Positions 1 through 6,219 of a stretch of DNA of 8,157 nt are shown here, piece by piece (the first letter of the stretch is position 1; each line of letters begins with the position of its first letter). Position numbers and translations under genes: made by a program. Source of the stretch: Xanthobacteraceae bacterium. Lineage in GTDB: Bacteria > Pseudomonadota > Alphaproteobacteria > Rhizobiales > Xanthobacteraceae. The stretch covers positions 1 through 8,157 of the forward strand of contig JASHYD010000394.1 in NCBI GenBank assembly GCA_030043175.1, written 5' to 3'. The notes under the pieces are model-generated. The model was not told where the DNA came from. It did no database searches and saw only the letters and a program-made list of their open reading frames with translations.

Positions 1-662
1 TCTGCTTGGCACCGCGGATCTCGATTTCGATCGCGAAGGATTTCGTTGCACTCTGACTTTCCCAGTTCCGCAGTTTCGGACGGATGCGTTGCGACCGCTG
101 TCCGCCGCGGCGCCGTCGCCGGTTCATTAGCGGGCGGATGGCGGACCAGATCAGTGGTATGGGCCAAGCGAATCGTCGCCAGCCCGGACGGGCCCGAGCG
201 TCTGGGCGTCCCGCTTGCTTGGTTGCGATGCGCGCGCCTGGCTCGCACGAGCGACCCGAACTCGACGCAAACGCGGTGAAGGGCTGCTTCATCAAACGGC
301 TTGGCGATCCTGGGCAGATTGCGAAATTCCTCCGGAAACAGCGTGGGATCGTCGTAGCCGGAGGACAGCACGCACGGAACGCCGAAGCTGATCACCTCGG
401 CAAGCACATCGAAGACTTTCTGGCCACGCAAATTGACGTCGAGAAAAATGCCGTCAGGGAGGTACTTCTTAACCGCTTCGACAATGCCGTCGATCTCCGA
501 CACGAGGCCGACAACCTCGCAGCCGAAACGACGGAGAATCAACTCCAGATTGAGGGCGATCAGGCTCTCATCTTCAACAACAAGAATTCTCAAATCTGAC
601 AAGGACGTATCGGCGACCACCGCATCACCGGAAACCTCTGCGTAACAGTTCGGCGGGTTCAC
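1..662 (-). CDS. Receiver-domain response regulator, 3' end outside window
   Basis: The protein is a phospho-accepting receiver of a two-component system in the cytoplasm. Translation from GTG at 662 gives a 24-residue lead, then the receiver at about residues 25-140. It shows the acidic pocket VVEDE (E30, D31), phospho-acceptor D75 in FLDVNLRG, the switch residue in VLSSGYDD (S100/S101) and the conserved K121-P122 in IAKPFDE. The start is supported by GGAGG seven bases upstream of the GTG. No ATG is needed, which is why simple ORF scans miss it. Single-domain receivers of this style usually end shortly after the last helix. Here the frame stays open for about 80 more Arg- and Pro-rich codons to the window edge, with no recognisable output domain. 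That tail may be a genuine extension, an unrecognised domain, or readthrough after a frameshift. The partner kinase is not in the window. Receiver call strong; tail uncertain. Confidence 0.85.
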   Translation of the reverse strand, partial: MNPPNCYAEVSGDAVVADTSLSDLRILVVEDESLIALNLELILRRFGCEVVGLVSEIDGIVEAVKKYLPDGIFLDVNLRGQKVFDVLAEVISFGVPCVLSSGYDDPTLFPEEFRNLPRIAKPFDEAALHRVCVEFGSLVRARRAHRNQASGTPRRSGPSGLATIRLAHTTDLVRHPPANEPATAPRRTAVATHPSETAELGKSECNEILRDRNRDPRCQA

Positions 663-716
663 AACAGCTCCTCCAAGGTCAGAGATTCGCCTCGGGATCG
701 ACGGGAAGAGGTCTTG

Positions 717-759
717 CTCCCTGCTCTGCCCCGCAAGCGCGGCAGGGTGGGAGGGGGCG
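717..759. repeat. GC-rich palindromic repeat, copy 1
   Basis: The element contains an inverted repeat, CTGCC-C-CGC then AA then GCG-C-GGCAG, followed by a GGGTGGGAGGGGGCG tail. It shares that tail and its general organisation with copy 2 about 75 bases further on. Small elements of this type are common between genes of Bradyrhizobium-like genomes; that is family knowledge, not shown here. It sits 55 bases upstream of the response regulator start and so lies in its probable leader or promoter. Confidence 0.6.
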
Positions 760-834
760 ATTTTGTGGCAGAGAAAACAAGCTAGCATTCCGAAAGCGGA
801 CCCGCCCCGTATTCGCGGGCGTTTTGCACAGAAA

Positions 835-877
835 CCCTCTCCCCCACCCGCAGGGCGGGGAGGGCTGGGAGGGGGCG
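835..877. repeat. GC-rich palindromic repeat, copy 2
   Basis: The core is a perfect small hairpin, CCCGC-AGG-GCGGG, flanked by a pyrimidine-rich left arm and a GGGGAGGG right arm, ending in GGGAGGGGGCG as in copy 1. Both strands are open through it and give proline- or glycine-rich peptides typical of spurious ORFs over such elements. Confidence 0.6.
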
Positions 878-1158
878 TCGAACTGGGGCCGGTTGGGCCA
901 AGACCACGCGGTCGATCCGTTACAAGCAAGCAACTCGCACAACTCGCTTTCAAGTGACGGCGGGCTTCGGACCCACCCTCAATGGCTGATTCGTGCCAAA
1001 AAAACATGAATCGCGTGCTAACCACCGGACCAAATCTGGGGATGGGGATGACCTTGGAAAGGTAATTTGATCATGCCACAACGCGCTCCCGGCGCGTGTT
1101 GCGGATGCGATCGTCCTGGCCCGTGTCATGGGATCGATCTGCTCGTAGTGCTCTGACC

Positions 1159-1642
1159 TCATGCGACGATTTCCAGGTACCTGATGGCCGGCTCTTTGAT
1201 TTGCTGCGCGCCATGTTGCGGTGCGTCGTTACGCAAAAAAACGCAGTCGCGCGGCAGCGGTGATGTCGCGCCGACGGTCTTCAGGCACCTCGTTGAGGAG
1301 GTGAAGCGCCTGGGGCGTCCCTCCGACGATGCGGCCGCCACCTCAAACAAGCGAACGTTCGGCGAAAATTCTGCCGCCTGCAAAATGTCGCGCGTTATGT
1401 TCAACGTCACCCGTCGGCTTGCGTTGAATTCCTCGTGCCTGTTCAGCGCGGCATGCGCGATGCGGGTGACGTTTGCGGGTCAATTCCGCGTCGTCGGCAA
1501 GATAAGGCGGGCGATGTCCCTTAAAGCCTTGAACCTGTGGCGCGAGCTTGTCTGGCACTCGGACGCGGTAGCCGCTTCTCTGCGGCAGGTCGGTCAGATG
1601 CGAGCCAATGGCTTCAGCGCCGCCCGTTATCAACACGCGCAT
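1159..1642 (-). pseudogene. Degenerate NAD-dependent epimerase/dehydratase (SDR family)
   Basis: An intact relative would be an extended short-chain dehydrogenase acting on nucleotide sugars or similar substrates in the cytoplasm. Reading from ATG at 1642, the N-terminus MRVLITGGAEAIGSHLTDL is the Rossmann nucleotide-binding start, but the usual GGAGFIG loop reads GGAEAIG, losing a key glycine. The match runs through YRVRV and LAPQVQG to YLADDAEL. The resemblance then moves into another frame at about 1478, where a HAAL segment, a VTLNITRDILQAAE helix and a degraded FTSS strand can be read down to a stop at 1159. The expected YxxxK catalytic motif is replaced by QHGAQQ. The distance from the ELxxG strand to HAAL is far shorter than normal, suggesting an internal deletion. 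With about 160 codons in two frames against a usual 300 or more, this is a remnant. No good ribosome binding site precedes the ATG. The exact subfamily cannot be set. Confidence 0.7.
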
Positions 1643-1866
1643 GGCACGACTGTTTCCCAGGACAACGAGTTTAGGTTAACGCTGGACGGAAGCGCTGCAT
1701 GCATTTGACCGTTTCGCCCTCCCACGATGAGCTCTAAGGCGGGAGATAGGACAGGGTAAATGCATTTTTCCTAGTCCAACCACACGGATTCACAGCAGGG
1801 CCGCGGGTGACGGCGTCCGCCGCAGCTCGTTCCCGTGCCAAGTTCCTTCGTGATATTGGTCTTTAT

Positions 1867-1891
1867 AACGCAGTGCGAAAACGTTTGTTCC
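1867..1891 (-). promoter_or_regulatory. Candidate EcfG (general stress sigma) promoter, minus strand
   Basis: On the minus strand GGAAC (1891-1887) is followed after exactly 16 bases by CGTT (1870-1867). This equals the published EcfG consensus GGAAC-N16/17-CGTT of alphaproteobacteria. Transcription would start near 1860 and run left. The only things downstream before the epimerase remnant (1642) are a 29-codon ORF at 1765-1676 and non-coding sequence. It may be an orphan promoter of the lost gene or may drive a small RNA. Confidence 0.5.
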
Positions 1892-2162
1892 TTTGCTGCA
1901 TCGCGATGCTTCCGGTTGGGCACAGGCCGAGTGCGCAATACCACATCGTGGTGGCAAGCTGGCCGAAAGTGACCGCTGCCGCGACATTGAATGGGTCTGA
2001 TTTGCGCCCTCACCGGAGGCGTCAGACGCACCACCGAAACCCCCGGCGCGTTGTGGTTTCATCAATGTGCGCAGGGATATCGGCGACGTTCGGCAGCCGG
2101 GCGATTGCTTCAGCCGGGCTTCGCGCAAACGCGCTCAAGCTTAACGGCTTCGCCTCGGACGT

Positions 2163-2196
2163 GGCCCCAACTCACCGTGGGGGGCGAGCTGGGGCC
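2163..2196. repeat. Inverted repeat, 7-bp arms
   Basis: GGCCCCA at 2163-2169 is the exact complement of TGGGGCC at 2190-2196, with a 20-base loop that is itself G-rich. It is the first of three inverted repeats within 200 bases. No T-run follows on either strand, so a terminator role is not evident. Confidence 0.45.
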
Positions 2197-2300
2197 CGCG
2201 CGAACCACCCCTACACGTTACGCTGGGAGCGGCCCGACGCTGAGCGGCAACCGAACTTAAGTGCGGTGCGTTCCTCGCTCGGTAACATCGCGACAGTCAG

Positions 2301-2319
2301 TCGCGGAGCCTCTCCGCGA
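2301..2319. repeat. Perfect 8-bp hairpin with 3-base loop
   Basis: TCGCGGAG at 2301-2308, loop CCT, and CTCCGCGA at 2312-2319 form a perfect stem. Four bases further on GAGGCGT (2323-2329) pairs with ACGCCTC (2350-2356) across a 20-base loop. Two adjacent stems suggest a folded transcript or decayed repeat sequence. No T-run follows. Confidence 0.5.
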
Positions 2320-2495
2320 TGGGAGGCGTTGCACCACCGGCATAACCTCACGCCTCTGGCAGCATAGCGAGCTGGAGCCGGACTGAGCGGCGAGGAAACC
2401 AAGGCGCCGGGCCGCGGGCTTTTCAGCCGTTCAATACTGCCCTTGCAAGTGCGCCTTTCTGTCCCTTGCCTGGATGTTGTCTGTTGCCGCGAGCA

Positions 2496-2520
2496 GGAAC
2501 TGGCGCGAGGTGCGGGCGTT
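2496..2520 (+). promoter_or_regulatory. EcfG-type general stress promoter of the DUF4142 gene
   Basis: GGAAC at 2496-2500 and CGTT at 2517-2520 are separated by exactly 16 bases, an exact match to the alphaproteobacterial EcfG consensus. The inferred transcription start near 2528 leaves a leader of about 75 bases before the ATG at 2603. This predicts induction of the DUF4142 gene through the PhyR-NepR-EcfG general stress response. Confidence 0.7.
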
Positions 2521-2602
2521 GACACGCCGCCCGGCAAAACGAGCCGGACCAGACGCGCGTCATCCCACATTACGCATCGTCCCAAAATCAAAGGAGAACG
2601 CA

Positions 2603-3196
2603 ATGGTACTGCGCCGGACAGTTCTGGTTACTCTGGCGGCGGCGGCCACGACTTCGTCGTTCGCGCAGACCGGGCAGGATCGACCGCTCGATGGCGGCGC
2701 CGGTTCAGACGACGCGTACATCCGCCAGACCTTGGCGGCAGGCTACTTATTGCTCGCTCTTAGTCGGATGGCGCAAGCGAAGCTGCAGGCGGATGATCTT
2801 AGGGAGTTTGCGCAATTGGAAACGGCGGAGCAGGAAACGCTCGCTGACGTCTTTAAAACGCTGCGGAACGCCGCTCCCACAGACCGAACGATGAAACCGC
2901 AGGGTGGGGCCGAAGTGGAACAGCGCGGCCGCGACGAGCTAGAAAAAATGCGTGGCGTGCCGGCTGGCAACGAATTCGATCGTAAATACCTGGAAGCTCA
3001 GACAAGTGGGCACCTGGAATTGCTCCGGATCCAGGAAGCCTATGTGAATTCTGGGCGGAATAACCTCAATTTACTCAACCTGGCCAAGCTTGCCCGCACC
3101 ACGATCAGAGAGCATTTGCAGCTTCTTGCTGATCTCGAAAGCGAAATCGAAACCGGCGAAGCAACGAGCGGAGCAGCGCCACGACGCGATAACTAA
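2603..3196 (+). CDS. Exported DUF4142 domain protein
   Basis: The product is 197 residues, usual for the family. Residues 1-21 form a signal peptide: MVLRRT, a hydrophobic Leu/Ala stretch, and a likely cut after SSFA before QT. The DUF4142 domain covers about residues 36-180 as two helical halves. The first contains DDAYIRQTLAAGYLLL and LREFAQLETAEQETL; the second contains the typical EFDRKYLEAQTSGHLELL followed by TTIREHLQLLADLE. The short tail is polar. The family is of unknown biochemical function and resembles ferritin-like four-helix proteins; a periplasmic site is inferred from the signal peptide. The start is set by AAAGGAG six bases before the ATG; an in-frame frame extending upstream lacks such a signal. 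The gene stands alone, has an EcfG-type promoter upstream, and converges on the M15 peptidase gene, with a shared terminator region between them. A stress-protection role is inferred from promoter context only. Confidence 0.9.
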   Translation: MVLRRTVLVTLAAAATTSSFAQTGQDRPLDGGAGSDDAYIRQTLAAGYLLLALSRMAQAKLQADDLREFAQLETAEQETLADVFKTLRNAAPTDRTMKPQGGAEVEQRGRDELEKMRGVPAGNEFDRKYLEAQTSGHLELLRIQEAYVNSGRNNLNLLNLAKLARTTIREHLQLLADLESEIETGEATSGAAPRRDN

Positions 3197-3349
3197 TCAG
3201 TCGATTCCATGAAACCCATCGCGCGCGCCGATCGACATCGAACTTTCGGACCTCGTCCTAAGTTGGCTGGCGAATTCGCGCAGCCGTCACCAATTCGACG
3301 AGGCTTGCGCGCAGCCGATTGAGGCACAGAGCATGTGGGGCGGCCGCTG

Positions 3350-3388
3350 AAAACGCCTCGTCGCCGGGACAAGCCCGGTGACGAGGCG
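3350..3388 (-). terminator. Intrinsic terminator between convergent genes
   Basis: The 15-base arms at 3354-3368 and 3374-3388 pair completely with one G-T wobble around a five-base ACAAG loop. On the minus strand the stem is followed directly by TTTT (3353-3350), so it best serves the M15 peptidase gene ending at 3420. The symmetry could also stop transcription from the DUF4142 gene ending at 3196. The arm sequence resembles the CCGGGCTTGTCCCGG palindromes common in related genomes. Confidence 0.7.
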
Positions 3389-3419
3389 CGCACTTGATTC
3401 GATGTGATCGAAATCCGCT

Positions 3420-5033
3420 CTAGGATCGCCCGGCCGCCGCGTCGAAGCTCGGCCCGACAAAATGAAGATGGTATTTCGATCTCGCGGTACGCTTGAAGGT
3501 TTCGGCGCCGGGCCGTTTTTGCAGCCCTCGAATGTCCGAGAACGCCCGCCACTTGGTATTGCGATGAGGTCGGCGATCGGTCTCCAGCAAGGGTTCTGCA
3601 GGGTCGCGTTTACGCAGATTTCGCGTGTCGGCGACGTGCCACTTGGGCGTCTGATGACTCTCATCGTCCTTCAGCGCAAGCTCCGCGGCCAAATGCCTGT
3701 CCGGGCTTCGGCTTTCGGCTGTCCGCCGTTTGGCGATCCGGGTAAGCTCATCGCCATTTGGCGAAGCTTCCGCGCCCTGGCCTCTTTCAGGCCTTCCGGT
3801 GTCGGCGAGCATCCGCCATCTGGCGTGCCGATGCCGCCGCTCCCACATCGTCACACGTGCAATGCGCAGCTTCGGGTGACCGAGCAGCCTTGCGGTTCTT
3901 AGATGCTCCGACCTGTGATGGTGGGAACGGACGCACTCGAACTGCGCCTCGGAAACGCCGGCTTCGGACGCCGAGACCGGAAAGATCTGCTTTTCAAGTT
4001 CGCTGCCGGCTGTACCGGACTGCAGATCGGCAGGTTGGATGTCGGCTCTCTTCTCCCGCAATTCCGACGCGGCTTCATGCCATGCTCCGACGGGTTGGAT
4101 ATGGGCGGGATCGATTTGGCGCATCGGGCGGCGGATGCCGAACTGCTCGCCATGCTGGTCCAGCCATTTCCACATCGTTTCGTTGGACTCGGTATTGCCG
4201 TCGGCCGCCTCAAGATCGGCGGCGCAGCCGTGGCCATAGCCCCCGGTCGCTATGCTGCCTCCGTGGAATGAATAGCCGCGGTGTGCTTTGAACCCGGCAG
4301 CGAGACCTTGTCGATAGTCGTCACGAAACGCGCTCAGGATGGTCCAGTCGATCCCGGCCGCATCCATCGCATGTCCGACATCATAGAGAAGCTCCCTAAA
4401 GTCGGGATCCATGCCGTCGATGACATATTCATTGGTGTCAAGGCCCAGCCGCGCCGCTGCCGCCTCATCCTTCCATGTGAAATCTCCGTTGGAGTCCCGC
4501 TTCGTCGCCGACCGCTGATAGACGCTCCAGAGATATTGATCGACCTGATTGAGAGGCCTCGCCTCATTAACAGGCGCGTTGGGCTGCGTGGGCCGAGTGG
4601 GATTCGCAGTGAGCGGAGCAGGATTCTCGGAATCCTGAGCCGGATTCTCGGATTGCGGAGACCGGTCCTTGGCGGCAGGCACCGACAGGACTTGCTTTTT
4701 GGCCTGAACGCCAGAAGGCGTCGCGTCAGCCGGGGCCGTGCGCATCGGAGTGGGCTGGGCGGCTCCCGATTCCTGAGGCGGAGGTGGGGGCTGTGTCTTG
4801 GCGTCTGGCAGCGAAACGAGCCGCTTTTCGGGTTTCAAGCCCAGGGATTTGTCGACAGCCCGATCCGCACGGACAAGGAAGCGCCACCAACCGCCAATCA
4901 TCGGCGTCATGGAAGTTGCGGCGAACTCTCTCGCGCGCAGTTCGGCCTGATTCATTGACCAGGGATTGGCGAGAGCAAACACGGCGCCGAGAAGCAAGAT
5001 GCGCAACGCATAACTGCCGATGACTCGGCCCAC
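3420..5033 (-). CDS. Membrane-anchored M15-type (VanY-like) peptidase with repeat tail
   Basis: Probably a zinc D-Ala-D-Ala carboxypeptidase or related peptidoglycan hydrolase acting in the periplasm. From GTG at 5033 the product has 537 residues. Residues 4-22 are a hydrophobic signal anchor (YALRILLLGAVFALA). Residues 80-200 are a Pro/Ala/Gln-rich linker. The M15 domain lies at about 200-330, with SAFRDDYRQGLAAGF, SFHGG, then GYGHGCAADL giving zinc ligands H268 and D273, and DPAHIQP giving H311. The basic tail from residue 404 consists of four repeats of 29-30 residues (DNA 3824 to about 3468). The GTG is preferred because AAAGGA lies six bases upstream and the anchor then sits at the N-terminus. 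A TTG at 5192, just after an in-frame TAG, would add 53 polar residues and is the main alternative. The gene is monocistronic, with a terminator at 3388. Function of the tail is unknown. Family call firm, substrate inferred. Confidence 0.82.
   Translation of the reverse strand: MGRVIGSYALRILLLGAVFALANPWSMNQAELRAREFAATSMTPMIGGWWRFLVRADRAVDKSLGLKPEKRLVSLPDAKTQPPPPPQESGAAQPTPMRTAPADATPSGVQAKKQVLSVPAAKDRSPQSENPAQDSENPAPLTANPTRPTQPNAPVNEARPLNQVDQYLWSVYQRSATKRDSNGDFTWKDEAAAARLGLDTNEYVIDGMDPDFRELLYDVGHAMDAAGIDWTILSAFRDDYRQGLAAGFKAHRGYSFHGGSIATGGYGHGCAADLEAADGNTESNETMWKWLDQHGEQFGIRRPMRQIDPAHIQPVGAWHEAASELREKRADIQPADLQSGTAGSELEKQIFPVSASEAGVSEAQFECVRSHHHRSEHLRTARLLGHPKLRIARVTMWERRHRHARWRMLADTGRPERGQGAEASPNGDELTRIAKRRTAESRSPDRHLAAELALKDDESHQTPKWHVADTRNLRKRDPAEPLLETDRRPHRNTKWRAFSDIRGLQKRPGAETFKRTARSKYHLHFVGPSFDAAAGRS
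3468..3824 (-). repeat. Four in-frame ~90-bp repeats in the peptidase tail
   Basis: Aligning on the (C/A)CA/AAG/TGG-like start, units begin at 3824, 3734, 3647 and 3557, a spacing of 90, 87 and 90 bases, so every unit keeps the reading frame. The translated units start ARWRMLADTG, AKRRTAESRS, PKWHVADTRN and TKWRAFSDIR, and each carries an AE pair about 17-18 residues in. DNA identity is moderate, so the repeats are old. A weak partial fifth unit may follow near 3470. Confidence 0.6.
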
Positions 5034-5793
5034 AGGCCGTCCTTTCTTCGTCGGCCGAGAGGTGATTTGAGGCTTGCAGTCGCGCGTTGGCGCACGATCA
5101 AAGCCTGGCGCTGCTGCGAACTCTGTTTGTTTCCCTTGGTTTGCGTCTTCACACAGATTTCTGGGATCTTCCCGCGACTTTCGGATGTTCAAAACTGAGC
5201 CCTTACGCTACACGCTCTATACTGCGTTCAATGGTTTACTCCGCTGTCTATCTCAAGTCATCATCAATCCATCCACCCGCTTGAGTAAGTAGATAAAATC
5301 ATATCGGAGTAAATCGACTGGCACAAGAGGGGAGACAAAATGGAACTACCCCGCATAAATTAACGGCTATTCATATTCGCCCTGGTGACAGTCAAAAAGG
5401 AAAGTAGCTCATCTTCAGAACACTTGGTTCATAACATTTGCGCATTTGCAGTGGGTCTATCATTGGCAGTCGCCCCCTTGCGCCAATCGCAATGGAGCGG
5501 AGCACGTATGTAGATGCGAGCCTGGGGGAACCCTCATTATCGCGCAGCAGCCGGCGGAGGCAAAGTCGAGCGGAGGCAGCACAAGCCCGGCTGGACGACC
5601 ACAAGGTCGCCCTCGAGGCGGCGTTGAGCTTTTGGCTGCGAACGGTGCCCCCTGCGACGTTGGAGCAGCCAACGGAATCCTCCCCCGTTGCGCGTTTACC
5701 AACTTGCGAACCAGCGCTTGCTGGGCGGCTGCGCCCAGACGAGTATGCTTACCACGGATGCGGGCACGCAAAGGAGGCCGGGGAAATGTATCA
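5034..5793. other. Divergent intergenic region, partly AT-rich
   Basis: This separates the leftward peptidase gene from the rightward Gly-rich gene and should contain both promoters, but no clear sigma consensus was found. The part at about 5190-5470 is much richer in A and T than its surroundings. It holds an inverted repeat, TTTACTCCG at 5235-5243 with CGGAGTAAA at 5305-5313. It also holds a seven-codon ORF at 5340-5363 with a good GGGGAG ribosome binding site. After its TAA the same frame stays open to 5513 and includes a signal-like CAFAVGLSLAVAPL segment, suggesting a decayed small exported protein. The rest, 5514-5780, is open in several frames with no recognisable family. Confidence 0.45.
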
Positions 5794-5800
5794 ATGTTAA
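5786..5800 (+). promoter_or_regulatory. Four-codon ORF overlapping the Gly-rich gene start
   Basis: AAAGGAGG at 5770-5777, the best ribosome binding site in the area, is placed eight bases before ATG at 5786. That ATG encodes only M-Y-Q-C before TAA at 5798-5800. The ATG of the Gly-rich protein (5794) lies inside this mini-ORF in another frame, so ribosomes ending at the TAA would be positioned to restart. It may couple or limit translation. Alternatively, the weaker GGGGA at 5780-5784 serves the 5794 ATG directly. Confidence 0.4.
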
Positions 5801-6219
5801 AGCAACTCGTGGCCCTTGGAATCCTCGCGCCGCTGACATTGGCAAATCTGTCGAGTCGTGTCGAAGCGGCGGGGTGGGGCCCCCTTGCACTGATCATGGG
5901 GAATCATCTGTCGAGAGGTTTCGACGGAGGCTTGCGGCACGGCGGTGGCTTTTATCGCCCGCAGTTCGATCCGAGGCAGTATGGCGGCTTCTCCCGCGAT
6001 GGCGGCGGCTTTTATCGTGACGGCGGCTTCTATCGCGGTGATGGCGGCTTCTATCGTGGTGATGGCGGCTTCTATCGTGATGCTGGCATGCGCCGAGCTC
6101 CCTATCCTCAAGGATATTGGGGCGTTGCCGATGGAGGTTCCGGAGGATGCGGGAGCTCTGGTCCATGGGGTAGCTACGGCGGGTACGACGGCTACGACTA
6201 TGACGGCTATGGGTGGTAG
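5794..6219 (+). CDS. Small exported Gly/Tyr-rich repeat protein
   Basis: The product has 141 residues. Residues 1-25 are a signal peptide: MLKQ, a hydrophobic LVALGILAPLTLANL, and cleavage after VEA before AGW. The mature part is low-complexity. After GPLALIMGNHLSRGF come repeats built on GGFYRGD, with four adjacent heptads at residues 70-97 and looser copies at 50-56 and 64-69. It then continues through MRRAPYPQGYWG to a Gly/Tyr/Asp-rich C-terminus ending YDGYDYDGYGW. No enzymatic motif is present and only one cysteine remains after the signal. Exported Gly/Tyr-rich proteins of this kind occur in many Rhizobiales, sometimes labelled by similarity as sulfur-globule-like or surface proteins, but nothing here proves such a role. 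The ATG at 5794 is chosen because it opens the signal peptide; the long upstream extension of the frame looks non-coding. An overlapping four-codon ORF precedes it. Confidence 0.75.
   Translation: MLKQLVALGILAPLTLANLSSRVEAAGWGPLALIMGNHLSRGFDGGLRHGGGFYRPQFDPRQYGGFSRDGGGFYRDGGFYRGDGGFYRGDGGFYRDAGMRRAPYPQGYWGVADGGSGGCGSSGPWGSYGGYDGYDYDGYGW
6001..6084 (+). repeat. 21-bp tandem repeat, four units
   Basis: Units at 6001, 6022, 6043 and 6064 each encode a heptad of the form GG(G)FYR plus two residues. Units two and three differ by a single base (CGCGGTGAT versus CGTGGTGAT), pointing to recent slippage or duplication. A degenerate 18-bp unit precedes at 5983-6000. All units keep the reading frame of the Gly-rich protein. 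Confidence 0.9.

Larger units (their letters stand above)
663..1158. other. Intergenic region with palindromic repeats, no gene seen
   Basis: This stretch lies upstream of the response regulator and beyond the 3' end of the epimerase remnant. It holds two related GC-rich repeat elements (717-759 and 835-877) and a small inverted repeat, CCCGC at 801-805 with GCGGG at 815-819. Short open frames exist on both strands but have repeat-derived Pro/Gly/Arg-rich translations, no ribosome binding site and no family resemblance. The part at 950-1158 shows nothing recognisable. Confidence 0.6.
1643..2602. other. Long intergenic region with two EcfG-type promoters and hairpins
   Basis: No intact gene is supported across about 960 bases. 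The region holds a minus-strand EcfG-like promoter (1867-1891), three inverted repeats (2163-2196, 2301-2319, 2323-2356) and the EcfG-like promoter of the DUF4142 gene (2496-2520). In one minus-strand frame two stretches read somewhat like protein: about 2037-2178 (including AEAIARLPNVADIPAHIDE) and about 1863-2010 (including FNVAAAVTFGQLATTMWYC). They are separated by two in-frame stops and lack a start signal, so they are at most gene remnants or repeat sequence. AAATGCAT occurs twice on the minus strand, near 1700 and 1762. Confidence 0.5.

Noticed and set aside
763..957. Overlapping Pro/Gly-rich ORFs on both strands
   Set aside because: They are translations of the palindromic repeats and have no start signals.
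1343..1410. Two separate small genes on the minus strand instead of one broken epimerase
   Set aside because: The overlapping frames read as successive parts of one dehydrogenase fold, which fits a frameshift better.
1807..2367. Long plus-strand open frame of 186 codons
   Set aside because: No ribosome binding site, no recognisable domain, Arg/Ala/His-rich composition of chance frames in GC-rich DNA, and overlap with competing frames.
2519..2524. TTGACA as a sigma-70 -35 box before the DUF4142 gene
   Set aside because: No -10-like hexamer at 16-18 bases downstream; the overlapping EcfG match explains the site better.
5190..5192. TTG start giving the M15 peptidase 53 extra N-terminal residues
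   Set aside because: It would bury the signal anchor behind a polar stretch, while GTG at 5033 has a better ribosome binding site directly before the anchor. Kept only as an alternative.
5318..5335. TGGCAC as a sigma-54 -24 element
   Set aside because: The required TTGC-type -12 element is absent at the fixed spacing.
6001..6084. Regular repeats suggesting a CRISPR array
   Set aside because: Units are contiguous with no spacers and encode protein heptads. The 90-bp repeats at 3468-3824 are likewise contiguous and in frame.
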